Assembly: GCA_031213475.1 (NCBI GenBank)
Contig: JARUPZ010000020.1
Location: 8,669,562 to 8,733,561, forward strand
Length of the DNA: 64,000 bases
Origin: Nereocystis luetkeana
Lineage: Eukaryota > Sar > Phaeophyceae > Laminariales > Laminariaceae
Direction: 5' to 3'
The translations under genes and the position numbers were made by a program. The notes below the pieces were generated by a model that ran no database searches, was not told the origin of the DNA, and saw only the letters and a list, made by a program, of their open reading frames with translations. Positions within the stretch are counted from its first letter, which is position 1, and each line of letters begins with the position of its first letter. Below are positions 63,653-64,000 of the stretch, piece by piece.

Positions 63653-64000
63653 CTTTCACCGGATTGATAACGGCGGGCGACGTCGGAGTGCGAGGAGACA
63701 CGGGGTGTACGTCACGAACAGACACGCGCTACTCGCTGGCACGAGCCCTTTCATCTCGCGTCGCGAGAATGCGCACTCACCGTCACGAGACATTTTGACT
63801 TTACACAAACGAAAACTATAAGTTAGCTTGTCACGAGAAAACGCGATCGCTGTCACGACCTGTTTTCCTTTTACGAAAAATGAAAAACCAACACAAATTG
63901 ATATAATCACGAGAATAGTCGATCGCTGTCACGAGCTTCTTTCCTTAATGACAATTAAAACAAATCATAGTCCCCCTCGCTACATGCTGCTCCAGACCCG

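Overview
This is eukaryotic nuclear DNA from a photosynthetic alga with a secondary plastid, most likely a stramenopile and perhaps a brown alga. Three things point there. One gene begins with a signal peptide plus transit peptide (a bipartite plastid leader). Genes are cut into short exons by GT-AG introns of 0.07 to 5 kb. Introns and spacers are packed with poly-C/poly-G runs, microsatellites, small inverted-repeat elements and dispersed repeats. The species call is inference; no rRNA or organellar marker is present.

Layout. (1) About 6.5-31 kb, minus strand: scattered exons of one large EF-hand/WD40-repeat protein of the WDR49/WDR64/WDY kind. A possible start exon lies near 37.6 kb, and the 3' end was not found and probably lies off the left edge. 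At least 16 exons can be placed, most with matching phases, but a few linking exons are missing. (2) 38.37-57.95 kb, plus strand: a gene reconstructed as complete, 14 exons, joining in frame to 778 codons plus a stop. It encodes an Uup-type ABC-F ATPase with two complete ATPase domains, a C-terminal coiled-coil tail and a plastid-targeting leader. (3) 62.13 kb to the right edge, minus strand: the last two exons of an amino-acid transporter of the AAAP (SLC36/38-like) family. Genes 1 and 2 probably diverge from a spacer at about 37.65-38.37 kb. Genes 2 and 3 converge.

Everything else is intron or spacer. It holds two MITE-like families with six copies each (A: about 105 bp, TA target duplications; B: about 200-290 bp, long inverted repeats around a poly-C/poly-G run). 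There are also several dispersed families (C to I), a near-identical 415-bp pair in inverted orientation 30 kb apart, tRNA-derived SINE-like pieces, minisatellites, and long microsatellites. I found no CRISPR array, no rRNA and no convincing functional tRNA gene.

The genes do not form an obvious pathway. ABC-F proteins act on ribosomes, here presumably plastid ribosomes. EF-hand/WD40 proteins of this type are usually scaffold or cilium-associated. AAAP proteins carry amino acids across membranes. The most unusual material is in splice-site architecture: a GC-AG intron whose exon junction is repeated, a tandemly repeated 3' splice site with a still-open exon copy, and introns that tend to start G-rich and end in poly-C.
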